From the NCBI RefSeq assembly GCF_022023855.1, contig NZ_CP059449.1:62001-126000 (forward strand): a stretch of 64,000 nucleotides of DNA, in the 5' to 3' direction. The notes under the pieces were generated by a model. That model saw only the letters and a program-made list of their open reading frames with translations. It ran no database searches and was not told the origin of the DNA. Numbering within the stretch: position 1 is the first letter of the stretch; each line of letters opens with the position of its first letter. The position numbers and the translations under genes are program-made. This stretch comes from Azospirillum brasilense (GTDB taxonomy: Bacteria; Pseudomonadota; Alphaproteobacteria; Azospirillales; Azospirillaceae). This document shows positions 44,653 to 53,481 of the stretch, piece by piece.

Positions 44653-45738
44653 TCAGTCGCCCAGGCTGATGCCCAGGCCGCGGGCGGTCTTGACCATGGC
44701 GCCGTCCAACTCCACGCAGGCGTACTTGGCGATGGCCTCGGTGATCGGCACGTCGATGACGCCGCGGTCCGACCAGGCGACCATGCGGTCGAACTTGCCC
44801 TCGGCGATCAGATCCACGGCGTGCACGCCGAAGGCCGAGGCGACCAGACGGTCGCGCGGGCTGGGCATGCTGCCGCGCTGAACGTGGCCCAGAACGGTGA
44901 CGCGGGTCTCCGCCCCGGTCGCCTCGGCGATCTTCTCGCCGATGTAGTCGCCGATGCCGCCATAGCGCTTCTGGCCGCCCTGGAACAGCTTCTGCACGCC
45001 GGTGCCGTCCACGGTCTTCACCGCCTCCGACACCACGACCAGGGCGAAGTTGCGGCCCGTCGAGCGCACCTGCTTGATCTTCTGGGCGATCTTCTCGATG
45101 GAATAGGCGATCTCGGGGATCAGCACCACATCGGCGCCGCCGGCGATGCCCGCGGCCAGAGCGATGTGGCCGGCGTCGCGGCCCATCACCTCCAGCACCA
45201 TGACGCGGGCGTGGCTGGCCGCGGTCGGCTGGAGCCGGTCGAGCGCCTCGACCGCCACGCCGACCGCGGTGTCGTAGCCGACCGACACTTCGGTCAGGCC
45301 GAGATCGTTGTCGATGGTCTTGGGGATGCCGACCATCTGGAAGCCGCCCTTGTCGGCCAGCTTCTTCAGGATGGCGAAGCTGCCGTCGCCGCCGATGCCG
45401 ATCAGCGCGTCCAGCCCCAGCTCGCGGTAGCCGCCGATGATCTCGTCCGACCGGTCCTTCTGCGTGCCGTCGGCCATCGGGTAGGCGAAGGGGTCGCCGC
45501 GGTTGGTCGTGCCGAGGATCGTGCCGCCCATGCGCATCATGTTGCCGTCGACCTGCGGCAGGTCGAGCACCTGATACTGCACCGGACGCTGCAGCAACCC
45601 CTGGGTGCCTTCCTTGATGCCCAGGACCTGCCAGCCGTAGGTCAGGACGGCCCGGTGGACCACCGCGCGGATGACCGCGTTCAGCCCGGCGCAGTCGCCG
45701 CCGCTGGTGAGAATGCCGATGCGCTTGCCTGCTGTCAT
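44653..45738 (-). CDS. 6-phosphofructokinase, mixed-substrate group
   Basis: The 361-residue enzyme phosphorylates fructose 6-phosphate. GIGGDGSF (residues 114-121) has the Gly-type residue of ATP enzymes, whereas PKTIDND (139-145) has the Lys found in PPi enzymes and in the mixed group III; this combination fits the TIGR02483-like PFK_mixed class. Phosphate donor is therefore uncertain, with ATP more likely from GGDGS. I start at ATG 45738 (MTAGKRIGIL). A 33-base inverted repeat lies 46 bases upstream in its leader. It leads the TIGR02444 and GNAT genes. Confidence 0.9.
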   Translation of the reverse strand: MTAGKRIGILTSGGDCAGLNAVIRAVVHRAVLTYGWQVLGIKEGTQGLLQRPVQYQVLDLPQVDGNMMRMGGTILGTTNRGDPFAYPMADGTQKDRSDEIIGGYRELGLDALIGIGGDGSFAILKKLADKGGFQMVGIPKTIDNDLGLTEVSVGYDTAVGVAVEALDRLQPTAASHARVMVLEVMGRDAGHIALAAGIAGGADVVLIPEIAYSIEKIAQKIKQVRSTGRNFALVVVSEAVKTVDGTGVQKLFQGGQKRYGGIGDYIGEKIAEATGAETRVTVLGHVQRGSMPSPRDRLVASAFGVHAVDLIAEGKFDRMVAWSDRGVIDVPITEAIAKYACVELDGAMVKTARGLGISLGD

Positions 45739-45783
45739 GGAGACTGTCCCGTGTCGTCTGGAACCGCTGCGAAAGGTAGTCAT

Positions 45784-45816
45784 ACCAGAACGTTGCTCCA
45801 CCGCAATGGTTCTGGT
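45784..45816. promoter_or_regulatory. Inverted repeat in the phosphofructokinase leader
   Basis: ACCAGAAC (45784-45791) and TTGC (45793-45796) are mirrored by GCAA (45803-45806) and GTTCTGGT (45809-45816). The 12-bp stem has a small internal loop. It may be an operator or RNA structure 46-78 bases before the start codon of the minus-strand gene. Confidence 0.5.
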
Positions 45817-45939
45817 CCTCCGAGTATATTACATTCCGGCGACCGGATTATAACCCTGCGAAGAATGCGTGGTTTCGCACTGCCGTTGCGGCGGAAATCT
45901 GGTATAGTCCCCGCCGCTCAGCCAGCGGGCCCCGCGCGT

Positions 45940-46140
45940 ATGAACGAACAAGAGATGCTGAAGGAAAAACTGGCCACGCTTCGCAGCGAGCATCGCGACC
46001 TCGACGACGTGATCGCCCGACTGCACGAACGTGCGCCGTTCGACCAGCTTCAGATGCAACGTCTGAAGAAGCGCAAACTCGCGCTCAAGGACCAGATCAT
46101 GGTCCTGGAAAGCCGCATGCTGCCCGACATCATCGCCTGA
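45940..46140 (+). CDS. YdcH/DUF465 family small protein
   Basis: The 66-residue protein has the DUF465 pattern: a first helix ATLRSEHRDLDDVIARLHER, then LQMQRLKKRKLALKDQIM, ending in VLESRMLPDI. It is an all-helical hairpin, cytoplasmic, of unknown function. TATAGT at 45903-45908 is a good -10, but no convincing -35 is seen. The ATG at 45940 is the natural start, though the Shine-Dalgarno is weak. Confidence 0.88.
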   Translation: MNEQEMLKEKLATLRSEHRDLDDVIARLHERAPFDQLQMQRLKKRKLALKDQIMVLESRMLPDIIA

Positions 46141-46184
46141 GACGGCTTTTCGGCGGGGAACATGGCCCGGCGCATCGCGTCGCG

Positions 46185-46213
46185 CTGGACTCCGCGTGCG
46201 CGCTTTCTATAAT
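46185..46213 (+). promoter_or_regulatory. Housekeeping promoter of purE
   Basis: CTGGAC (46185-46190) and a perfect TATAAT (46208-46213) are spaced 17 bases apart; the GTG start lies 36 bases past the -10. Confidence 0.6.
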
Positions 46214-46248
46214 GCGCCGCTTTCCGGACCTAGAGGAAAGCGCGCGCC

Positions 46249-46770
46249 GTGTCCGCATCCATCGCCGCCACCACCGACCGCAAGCCGCTGGTCGGCATCA
46301 TCATGGGCAGCCAGTCGGACTGGACCACCATGAAGCACGCCGCCGAGACGCTGACCGCGCTCGGCGTCCCGCACGAGGTCCGGATCGTCTCCGCCCACCG
46401 CACCCCGCAGCGTCTGGTCGAGTACGCCACCACCGCCCGCGACCGTGGCCTGAAGGTGGTCATCGCCGGGGCCGGCGGCGCCGCCCACCTGCCGGGCATG
46501 GCCGCCTCGATGACCCCCCTGCCCGTCTTCGGCGTCCCGGTGGAAAGCCACGCGCTGAAGGGCATGGACAGCCTGCTGTCGATCGTCCAGATGCCCGGTG
46601 GCGTTCCGGTGGGCACGCTGGCCATCGGCAAGGCCGGGGCGATCAACGCGGCCCTGCTCGCCGGTTCGGTCATCGCCCTGATGGACCCGGCGGTCGCCGA
46701 GGCGCTCGACGCCTGGCGCGCCCGCCAGACCGCCGCCGTCGCCGAAGCCCCCGTCGACGAGCCCGCCTGA
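46249..46770 (+). CDS. purE: N5-carboxyaminoimidazole ribonucleotide mutase
   Basis: The 173-residue class I PurE converts N5-CAIR to CAIR in purine synthesis. [26 protein letters not shown] and [16 protein letters not shown] are the conserved active-site loops, and the His in SAHRTP is the catalytic base region. The start is a GTG at 46249 after AGAGGAAAG. It is four bases upstream of purK, its partner, and both share the TATAAT promoter. The last 20 residues form an Ala/Pro-rich tail. Confidence 0.96.
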   Translation: MSASIAATTDRKPLVGIIMGSQSDWTTMKHAAETLTALGVPHEVRIVSAHRTPQRLVEYATTARDRGLKVVIAGAGGAAHLPGMAASMTPLPVFGVPVESHALKGMDSLLSIVQMPGGVPVGTLAIGKAGAINAALLAGSVIALMDPAVAEALDAWRARQTAAVAEAPVDEPA

Positions 46771-46773
46771 ACC

Positions 46774-47856
46774 ATGGCCCACCGCATCCTTCCGCCCGGT
46801 TCGACCATCGGCATGCTGGGTGACGGGCAGCTCGGCCGCATGACCGCGCTCGCCGCCGCCCGGCTGGGCTACAAGACGCACGTCTACGCGCCGGGATCGG
46901 AGGGCAGCCCCGGCGCCCAGGTCGCGGCGGCCGTCACTTCCGCCGGCTGGGACGACCTCGACGCGCTGGAGGCCTTCGCCCGCTCCGTCGACGTGGTGAC
47001 GCTGGAGTGGGAGAACGTCCCGGTCGCCGTGGTCGAGCATCTCGGCCGCTTCACCCCCGTCCATCCCGGCGGCAAGGTTCTGTCGGTCGCCCAGGACCGG
47101 GTGGAGGAAAAGTCCTTCGTCAACGCGCTGGGCATCGGCACCGCCCCCTGGCGCGCCGCGCGCAGCGCCGACGAGGTGGCGAAGGCGGTGGCGGAGATCG
47201 GCCCGCGCTGCATCCTGAAATCCACCCGCCTCGGCTATGACGGCAAGGGCCAGGCGCGCATCGAACCGGGCACCGACCCGGCGGAGGCCTGGGCGGCCAT
47301 CCGCTCCGACGCCGGCATCGTGGAGGGCTTCGTCTCCTTCACCTGCGAGGTCTCGGTGATCGTCGCCCGCGGGCTGGACGGCAGCATGGCCGCCTACCCC
47401 GCCGTGGAGAACCGGCACAAGGACGGCATCCTCGACAAGACCATCGCCCCGGCCCGTGTTGCGGCGGAGACGGCGGCCGAGGCTGAGCGGGTCGCCCGCC
47501 GCATCGCCGAGGCGCTGGACCTCGTCGGCGTGCTGGCGGTGGAGATGTTCGTGACGCCGGACGGCGGCGTGCTGGTCAACGAGATGGCGCCGCGCCCGCA
47601 CAATTCCGGCCACTGGACCATGGACGCCTGCCATTCCTGCCAGTTCGAGCAGCTCGTCCGCGCCGTCTGCGGTCTGCCGCTCGGTTCGGTGGAGCGGGTG
47701 GCCGACGCCGAGATGGAGAACCTGATCGGCGCCGACGCGGGCCGCTGGCCGGCGCTGATGGCCGAGCCCGGTGCCCGCCTGCACCTCTACGGCAAGGCGG
47801 AATCCCGTCCGGGCCGTAAGATGGGCCATGTGACCCGGCTCCATCACCGCTCCTGA
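46774..47856 (+). CDS. purK: N5-carboxyaminoimidazole ribonucleotide synthase
   Basis: The 360-residue ATP-grasp enzyme makes N5-CAIR from AIR, bicarbonate and ATP. It starts with GSTIGMLGDGQLGRMTALAA and has the ATP-grasp stretch ILKSTRLGYDGKGQARI and the metal-ligand segment GVLVNEMAPRPHNSGHWTMD. It is complete and directly follows purE in one operon closed by a strong terminator. Confidence 0.96.
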   Translation: MAHRILPPGSTIGMLGDGQLGRMTALAAARLGYKTHVYAPGSEGSPGAQVAAAVTSAGWDDLDALEAFARSVDVVTLEWENVPVAVVEHLGRFTPVHPGGKVLSVAQDRVEEKSFVNALGIGTAPWRAARSADEVAKAVAEIGPRCILKSTRLGYDGKGQARIEPGTDPAEAWAAIRSDAGIVEGFVSFTCEVSVIVARGLDGSMAAYPAVENRHKDGILDKTIAPARVAAETAAEAERVARRIAEALDLVGVLAVEMFVTPDGGVLVNEMAPRPHNSGHWTMDACHSCQFEQLVRAVCGLPLGSVERVADAEMENLIGADAGRWPALMAEPGARLHLYGKAESRPGRKMGHVTRLHHRS

Positions 47857-47891
47857 CCCTTCCGGTCGATTCTCCGCTTTCGATCGTCGCA

Positions 47892-47934
47892 GCGGGCCGT
47901 TTCCTGTTCGGAAACGGCCCGCAGTCGTTTTTTT
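47892..47934 (+). terminator. Intrinsic terminator of the purE-purK operon
   Basis: GCGGGCCGTTTCC (47892-47904) and GGAAACGGCCCGC (47910-47922) form a perfect 13-bp stem, followed by seven Ts. Confidence 0.95.
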
Positions 47935-48026
47935 CTCGCGGCGGGTGCGATAATCCGGCGCGGCTCACAACCATATTTCTCTTTAAATCATTGAAAATTC
48001 TAAGTTTCGAACTTTCCTTCGGAATG

Positions 48027-48051
48027 GCGGGGCAAATCTTGCCGCTTTTTT
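48027..48051 (+). terminator. Second terminator-like hairpin before the EAL gene
   Basis: GCGGGGCAA (48027-48035) pairs with TTGCCGC (48039-48045) with two bulged Gs, followed by six Ts. It ends 35 bases before the EAL start, so it is either a backup terminator for purEK or a leader attenuator. Confidence 0.45.
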
Positions 48052-48085
48052 CAGAACGGGAACGCGGCTAGTCTCCATTTAATGA

Positions 48086-49846
48086 ATGACGCAATTCGAT
48101 AAACTTTTTCTCAATTTCGGGCTATTGCCGATGCAGCTTGTGCATGACTCGATCAGACGCCCGGTGCCGCAGACCAACGCGCAGGTCCGTCGCCCGTCGC
48201 ACCGCGAGCGTGACCGCTTCGTCGGCTTCGCCTTCGCCGCTGCGGATTTGCTGATCGAGACGGATGCGCGGGGAAATATCCTGTTCTGCGCGGGCGCGCG
48301 CTGCCGCCTGACCGAAGGGGACGTGGCCGGCCTGGTCGGCAGCAGCCTGCTCGACGTCGTGGCGCCGAACGACCGCAAGTACGTCAACGTCCTGTTCAAG
48401 CGCATCCAGGACAAGGGCCGCATCAAGCCGGCCCGCGTCGTCTTCCAGGGCTGCGACGGCAACCGCTTCCCGGCGCTGCTCGGCGGCTGCCGGCTCGACT
48501 CCTGCCCCGGGTCGCTGTTCCTGACCGTCCTGCTGGCCTCCGGCCCGCGCAACACGAACGAGGCGCTGGCCGCGGCGGGGCAGCTTCTGGACGGCAACGC
48601 CTTCAGCCACATCCTGGAGGACCGCATCATCAAGGCGCGGGAGAAGGGGCTGGACAACGCCCTGACCCTGTTGCTGATCGACGGCCTGCAGTCGATGGTG
48701 GACGCCCTGCCCGAGGGGGCGGCGAGCGAGGTGATGCAGGGGATCGAGGCCTATCTGCGAGCGATCTCCGCCAACGGCGACAGCGCCGGGCAACTGGCCA
48801 CCGACCGCTACGGCGTCGTCCACGCCTCCGACATCGACGGGCAGGAGGTGCAGGCCCACATCACCCAGATCATCCAGAGCGCCGGCGGAGAGTTGCCCGG
48901 CGGCATCCGCACTTGGTCGCTGGACGTGTCGGACGAGCGGCTGGATCCCGCCGATGCGGCGCGCGCGCTGGTCTACACGGTGCAAGCCTTCGCGTCGGCC
49001 CAGGGCGGCGAGTTCACCATCTCCAGTCTGGAGGACGGCGCTAAGCGCATGCTGTCCGACGCGGTGGACCGCATTGGCCGGCTGCGCGCGACCATCGAGA
49101 AGCGCGACTTCTTCGTCGTCTACCAGCCCATCGTCGATATCGGGACGCGGACGGTCCATCATCTCGAAGCGCTGACGCGGGTGGAGGGCACGCTGTCACC
49201 GGCGGACTTCATCACCTTCGCCGAGGATGTCGGGCTGATCTACGACTTCGACCTGCTGCTGACGCAGTCGGTGCTGGACACCATGCACGCCCACCGCAAG
49301 GAGCCGACCCTGCCGGACGTGGCGATCAACCTGTCCGCCAAGACGTTGATGAGCCCGATCTTCCTGCGCCAGTTCCTGGCGGTGACCGAGCCCTATGGCG
49401 AGCTGGCCCGCAAGTTGCTGATCGAGGTGACCGAGACCGTGGTCGTCACCGACATCGCCAAACTGAACGACGTCCTGCAGAAGCTCCGCGCCGCCGGATT
49501 CCGCATCTGCCTGGACGATGTCGGGGCCGGATCGACCTCCTTCCAGTCGCTCTACGGGATACAGGCCGACTTCGCCAAGATCGACGGTCACTTCGTCCGC
49601 GGCGCCGTGCACAGCGGCCGCGACATGGCCATGCTGCGGTCCATGGTGGACGTGTGCCGCCAGTTGGGACTCGGGCTGATCGGGGAGCAGGTGGAGGGAC
49701 CGGAACACGCGCAACTCCTGACGGAGCTGGGGGTGTCGCTGGCCCAGGGCTACCTCTACAGCCGCCCGTCCCGCGATTTCGCCTATTTCGCGAAGGACTG
49801 GGCGAAGATGGCCGGCACGGGCGGCAAGGTCCTCAGGAAGGGCTGA
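48086..49846 (+). CDS. EAL-domain cyclic-di-GMP phosphodiesterase with a PAS-like N-terminus
   Basis: The 586-residue protein has a PAS-like segment early (DLLIETDARGNILFCAGARC), a degenerate central region and an EAL domain from about residue 340. Catalytic elements are intact: EALTR, the Asn in NLSAKT, the Glu in IEVTET, LDDVGAG, the Lys in FAKIDG, the Glu in GEQVEG and the Gln in AQGYLYSRP. No GGDEF motif is seen in the middle. It should lower c-di-GMP and thereby favour motility over adhesion. No Shine-Dalgarno supports 48086; ATG 48131 is an alternative. Confidence 0.88.
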   Translation: MTQFDKLFLNFGLLPMQLVHDSIRRPVPQTNAQVRRPSHRERDRFVGFAFAAADLLIETDARGNILFCAGARCRLTEGDVAGLVGSSLLDVVAPNDRKYVNVLFKRIQDKGRIKPARVVFQGCDGNRFPALLGGCRLDSCPGSLFLTVLLASGPRNTNEALAAAGQLLDGNAFSHILEDRIIKAREKGLDNALTLLLIDGLQSMVDALPEGAASEVMQGIEAYLRAISANGDSAGQLATDRYGVVHASDIDGQEVQAHITQIIQSAGGELPGGIRTWSLDVSDERLDPADAARALVYTVQAFASAQGGEFTISSLEDGAKRMLSDAVDRIGRLRATIEKRDFFVVYQPIVDIGTRTVHHLEALTRVEGTLSPADFITFAEDVGLIYDFDLLLTQSVLDTMHAHRKEPTLPDVAINLSAKTLMSPIFLRQFLAVTEPYGELARKLLIEVTETVVVTDIAKLNDVLQKLRAAGFRICLDDVGAGSTSFQSLYGIQADFAKIDGHFVRGAVHSGRDMAMLRSMVDVCRQLGLGLIGEQVEGPEHAQLLTELGVSLAQGYLYSRPSRDFAYFAKDWAKMAGTGGKVLRKG

Positions 49847-49890
49847 CGCGCAACGGGAACCGGCCACTCCCGCCCATCGTCAGGCCGGCA

Positions 49891-50067
49891 TCAGGCCAGC
49901 TCGTGCGCCGCATCGATGCAGTGGCGTGCCTGGGCGAGAAGCTCGCGGTTGCGGTCCATGAACTCCTTGGCGGCACCGCAGGCCCCCGGATGCAGTCGGA
50001 CTTCCGCCAGAAGCCGTTCCGCCTCGTCCAGCGAATTCAAGACCGATACCGCTGTGTCGATGTCCAT
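49891..50067 (-). CDS. Small hypothetical protein, 58 residues
   Basis: The short protein begins MDIDTAVSVLNSLDEAERLL and ends QARHCIDAAHELA. It looks all-helical and cytoplasmic. GAGGGGATCGGCC before the ATG at 50067 is a reasonable ribosome site, and the high third-position GC matches neighbours. I do not recognise the family. It is encoded between the EAL and DUF599 genes, on the strand opposite the EAL gene. Confidence 0.55.
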   Translation of the reverse strand: MDIDTAVSVLNSLDEAERLLAEVRLHPGACGAAKEFMDRNRELLAQARHCIDAAHELA

Positions 50068-50209
50068 GGCCGATCCCCTCAACATGGCGTGCTGCAACGC
50101 ACGCGTCCATCAGGCGGCTATGACAAAAGCATCAATTTGCGCTGCAGCGTATTGGCCATAACGTCGCAGATTTAGAACATTTTAACATATTTATCGCCAA
50201 AAACGTGCA

Positions 50210-50923
50210 TCATCGCCGCTCGCGTTTCTCCAGCGCATCCACCTGTACGCGGATGACCTTTTCCGTCGCGGAGAAGCCCTGCCGACGGGTCAGGACGACG
50301 ATGACCGCCGCGGTGGACACCATGAAGAACCAGGGGCCGAGCATCCAGGCCAGCGCCGCCATGGCGAAGTAATAGGCGCGCATGCCACCGTTCAGCGCCT
50401 TGACAGCCAGCGTCATGGCGGCGGCGATGCTGTCCGCCATGGCCGTCTTCTCTTCCGCCGGCACCGGGGGCAGCGGGGCGGAGCCGATCAGGGCACAGCA
50501 ATAATTGTACTGGCGCAGCGCCCAGGTGAATTTGAAGAAGCCGAAGGTGAAGATCGCCACGAGCAGCAGCATCTTCAGCTCGAAGAACTCGCGCGTGGTC
50601 TGCACCGTGAAGGACAGCGTGCCGACCAGCTTGTGGGCGTTCTCCACCGCGCCGAAGGCGCCGACCAGACCGGCCAGCACCAGCATGTTCGTGCTGGCGA
50701 AGAAGGTGCAGCTCTGCATCGTGTGGCCGACGAGCTGCGAATCCATGATGCGGTTGTCGCGCTCCAGCATCCGCTCCATCCAATGGCGGCGCACCTTCTT
50801 CAGATGCTGGTTGACGACCATGCGTCCGCCCAGCATGTGGTCCTGGATCAGCGTGAAGCCCGCCCAGCAGGCGAGGAACCACAGGATGGCGATAGTGTCG
50901 AGGAGGGTGATGTCGGGCGTCAC
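50210..50923 (-). CDS. DUF599 family membrane protein
   Basis: The 237-residue protein has four to five hydrophobic helices, LDTIAILWFLACWAGFTLIQ being the first, with the DUF599 pattern MVVNQHLKKVRRHWMERMLE and RDNRIMDSQLVGHTMQSCTF in the loop after it, and TFGFFKFTWALRQYNYCCAL later. Function is unknown for this family of inner-membrane proteins. ATG at 50923 starts just before the first helix. It is monocistronic as far as visible. Confidence 0.88.
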   Translation of the reverse strand: MTPDITLLDTIAILWFLACWAGFTLIQDHMLGGRMVVNQHLKKVRRHWMERMLERDNRIMDSQLVGHTMQSCTFFASTNMLVLAGLVGAFGAVENAHKLVGTLSFTVQTTREFFELKMLLLVAIFTFGFFKFTWALRQYNYCCALIGSAPLPPVPAEEKTAMADSIAAAMTLAVKALNGGMRAYYFAMAALAWMLGPWFFMVSTAAVIVVLTRRQGFSATEKVIRVQVDALEKRERR

Positions 50924-51025
50924 GGGCGGACACTCTGGCGCGAGGGGAAGGGGTCGGTCCGGCGCAAGGGTGTAGCCGTCCCCCCGCCGCCTGTCCAGGG
51001 GCGCTCCCGGCGGGGGCAGGACCCC

Positions 51026-51229
51026 CTACCCCCGCCCCTGCACCGCGTTCAGCACATGGACCCGGATCGCGCTCGACAGGTTGCCGCTGCGGGTCGAATC
51101 GATCTCCTCGATCAGCGCGTTGACCGACATCCCCCGCGCCTGTGCGAGCCCCTTCAGCGCCTCCCAGAATTCCTCTTCCAGGGAGACGCTGGTCGGGTGC
51201 CCAGCGATGAGGACGGAGCGCTTCTTCAT
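51026..51229 (-). CDS. Ribbon-helix-helix domain protein (RHH_4-like)
   Basis: The 67-residue protein has the RHH-type pattern HPTSVSLEEEFWEALKGLAQ followed by RGMSVNALIEEIDSTRSGN and LSSAIRVHVLNA. It is a short DNA-binding-type protein, usually encoded next to fumC in related genomes as I recall; here it follows fumC by 19 bases on the same strand, so it is probably co-transcribed. Its binding site and targets are unknown. Confidence 0.85.
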   Translation of the reverse strand: MKKRSVLIAGHPTSVSLEEEFWEALKGLAQARGMSVNALIEEIDSTRSGNLSSAIRVHVLNAVQGRG

Positions 51230-51248
51230 GGACGGCGCATGGCCCCGG

Positions 51249-52649
51249 TCACCGGGGCTTCACCATGGTTTCCGGCTTGACCCACTGATCGAACTGCTCC
51301 TCGGTCAGCAGGCCCAGCGCCACGCCGGCCTGTTTCAGGGTCGTTCCCTCCTTGTGGGCCTTCTTGGCGATCTTCGCCGCGTTGTCGTAGCCGATGTGCG
51401 GGTTCAGCGCGGTGACCAGCATCAGGCTCTCGTTCAGCAGCTGGCCGATGCGCTCGCGGTTCGCCTCGATGCCGACGACGGCGTTGTCGGTGAAGCTGTT
51501 GCAGGCGTCGGCGAGCAGCCGGATCGACTGGAGGACGTTGTAGGCGATCACCGGCTTGAAGACGTTCAGCTCGAAATGGCCGGTGGCGCCGGCGATGCTG
51601 ACGGTGGTCTGGTTGCCCATCACCTGGGCGCAGACCATAGTCATTGCCTCCGACTGGGTGGGGTTCACCTTGCCGGGCATGATGGAGGAGCCGGGCTCGT
51701 TCTCCGGTAGGGCGATCTCCCCGATGCCGCAGCGCGGGCCGGAGCCGAGCAGGCGGATGTCGTTGGCGATCTTCATCAGCGACACCGCCAGCGTGTTCAG
51801 GCTGCCGTGCGCGTCCACCAGCGCGTCGTGGGTGGCCAGCGCCTCGAACTTGTTCTCGGCTGTGACGAAGGGCAGCCCGGTTATGGAGGCCACCTCCTCG
51901 GCGAAGGCTTCGGCGAAGCCGGTCTTGGCGTTCAGCCCGGTGCCCACCGCCGTGCCGCCCTGGGCCAGCCGGTAGAGCTGCGGCAGAGACGCCTTCACCC
52001 GCTCGATCCCGTAGGCGATCTGGGCGGCGTAGCCGGAGAACTCCTGCCCCAGGGTCAGCGGCGTGGCGTCCTGGAGGTGGGTGCGCCCGATCTTCACGAT
52101 GTCGGCGAACTCCGCCGCCTTCGCCGCCAGCGCCGCGTGCAGGTGCTCCAGCGCCGGCAGAAGCTCGTGGTGGATCTGCTCGGCCGCGGCGATGTGCATG
52201 GCGGTGGGGAAGCTGTCGTTGGACGACTGCCCCATGTTGACGTGGTCGTTGGGGTGGACCGGCTTCTTCGACCCCATCTCGCCGCCCAGCGCCTCGATGG
52301 CGCGGTTGGAGATGACCTCGTTCGCGTTCATGTTGGACTGGGTGCCGGAGCCGGTCTGCCAGACCACCAGCGGGAAATGATCGGCGAGCGTGCCGTCGAT
52401 CACCTCCTCCGCCGCCTCGACGATGGCACGGCCCAGCCGGGGGTCGAGCACCTCCAGCGCCATGTTGGCGAGCGCCGACGCCTTCTTCTGGATGCCAAGC
52501 GCGCGCACCAGCGCCGGCGGCATGCGCTCCCCGCCGATGCGGAAGTTGCGCAGCGAGCGCTGCGTCTGGGCGCCCCAGTAACGGTCGGCGGCAACCTCGA
52601 TCGGTCCGAAGCTGTCGGTCTCGGTGCGCATCCCGGTCTTGCCGGTCAT
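51249..52649 (-). CDS. fumC: Class II fumarate hydratase
   Basis: The 466-residue enzyme interconverts fumarate and malate in the citric acid cycle without an iron-sulfur cluster. The signature [17 protein letters not shown] is intact, with the active-site segments [14 protein letters not shown] and [20 protein letters not shown]. Length agrees with the 467 residues of E. coli FumC. Two ATGs are 6 bases apart; I prefer 52649, since GAGG is then 8 bases upstream, over 52655. The RHH gene follows it directly. Confidence 0.96.
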   Translation of the reverse strand: MTGKTGMRTETDSFGPIEVAADRYWGAQTQRSLRNFRIGGERMPPALVRALGIQKKASALANMALEVLDPRLGRAIVEAAEEVIDGTLADHFPLVVWQTGSGTQSNMNANEVISNRAIEALGGEMGSKKPVHPNDHVNMGQSSNDSFPTAMHIAAAEQIHHELLPALEHLHAALAAKAAEFADIVKIGRTHLQDATPLTLGQEFSGYAAQIAYGIERVKASLPQLYRLAQGGTAVGTGLNAKTGFAEAFAEEVASITGLPFVTAENKFEALATHDALVDAHGSLNTLAVSLMKIANDIRLLGSGPRCGIGEIALPENEPGSSIMPGKVNPTQSEAMTMVCAQVMGNQTTVSIAGATGHFELNVFKPVIAYNVLQSIRLLADACNSFTDNAVVGIEANRERIGQLLNESLMLVTALNPHIGYDNAAKIAKKAHKEGTTLKQAGVALGLLTEEQFDQWVKPETMVKPR

Positions 52650-52858
52650 GGTCATGTCCTCGTCGGTTCGAACATCGTTCCGGTCAGCGCATTTTTTCCC
52701 GAATCGCCGGCCGGGCAAGGGGAATCAACGCGGAATCCCCTTTGGGCAAGGGTCCGCCGAATTTGTTCTTGTTGTGTTCCGTTTCCTGCGTTACCGTTTC
52801 GGCGTGACCGGCCCTGCCGCCCCCATCCCGCTGCCTTCTCCAGCCCTGGGAGATTCGA

Positions 52859-53113
52859 ATGAGCGACTTCGCCATGGACCATGTCCGCGCCTTCATCGCC
52901 AAAACCCGCGTCGCCGAGATGACGGCGAAGGGCTGGCGCGTGGTGGGGCCCGGCGAGGAAGGCTCCCTGCTGATGGAAGGACCGCAGCTTGGCGGCGCGC
53001 CCGTGCGCCTGTCGGCCTTGGTCAACGACCTGTTCGACGATCTGGTCGCCCAGGCGCTGGACCGCGCCGACCGCATTGACCACGCCGCGGGCCGGCTGCC
53101 GCGCGCCGCGTAA
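52859..53113 (+). CDS. Hypothetical protein, 84 residues
   Basis: The protein begins MSDFAMDHVRAFIAKTRVAE, with a mixed helix-strand pattern (GWRVVGPGEEGSLLMEGPQL) and an acidic, helical end (LVNDLFDDLVAQALDRADRI). No known family or motif is recognised. GGGAGATTCGA before the ATG is a fair ribosome site. It is divergent from fumC, and the 209 bases between them likely hold both promoters. It probably encodes a small cytoplasmic protein. Confidence 0.6.
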   Translation: MSDFAMDHVRAFIAKTRVAEMTAKGWRVVGPGEEGSLLMEGPQLGGAPVRLSALVNDLFDDLVAQALDRADRIDHAAGRLPRAA

Positions 53114-53481
53114 GGAGCTACGCCCGGCGCACGGGCCCCGCAAAGGATGTACTCCACCCGGCGAGGCGGCCTGTTAACGCCTCGCCGTGGCGGCTTAAGG
53201 CTTGCGGACGCCGCCGTTAAGGCTCCGCTTCCCTCCCGCCTATGCCGGTCCGGTCGCTACGACCTTCGACGGAAGTCCTTGAAAAGTCTCACAGCCTCAG
53301 AAATGCGCCCGCTTGCTTAAAGAAAAGTGGTAATACTTATGGGTAAAATCCCCCTATATTTGTCGGTCGCGGGATTACCCCTCAAGACACCAGCCCCGCA
53401 GAGCCCCCGTTAGTAAGTCGTTAACCGGGACATGGCCAAATAGAGACATCACGAACACACAAGACAAAACGGAGTTTTAAA
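53114..53481. other. 368-base intergenic region with hairpins and a CtrA-like site
   Basis: No gene is seen. GGCGAGGCG (53160-53168) and CGCCTCGCC (53178-53186) form a perfect 9-bp hairpin. GGCGGC/GCCGCC follow around 53189-53214, and TTAAGGCT occurs twice (near 53195 and 53216). The second half is AT-richer and leads to the 71-codon gene at 53482. Confidence 0.7.
53410..53424 (+). promoter_or_regulatory. Possible CtrA-type site
   Basis: TTAG-TAAGTCG-TTAA, followed by C, differs by one base from the CtrA consensus TTAA-N7-TTAA(C). It is centred about 65 bases before the 71-codon gene. Confidence 0.35.

Noticed and set aside
45903-45908. TATAGT as promoter of the DUF465 gene
   Set aside because: Good -10 but no acceptable -35 at 16-18 bases, so not listed as a promoter.
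53289-53300. TTGAAAAGTCTCA as a second FNR/FixK box
   Set aside because: The right half reads TCAC, not TCAA, and it is not positioned near a -10 element.
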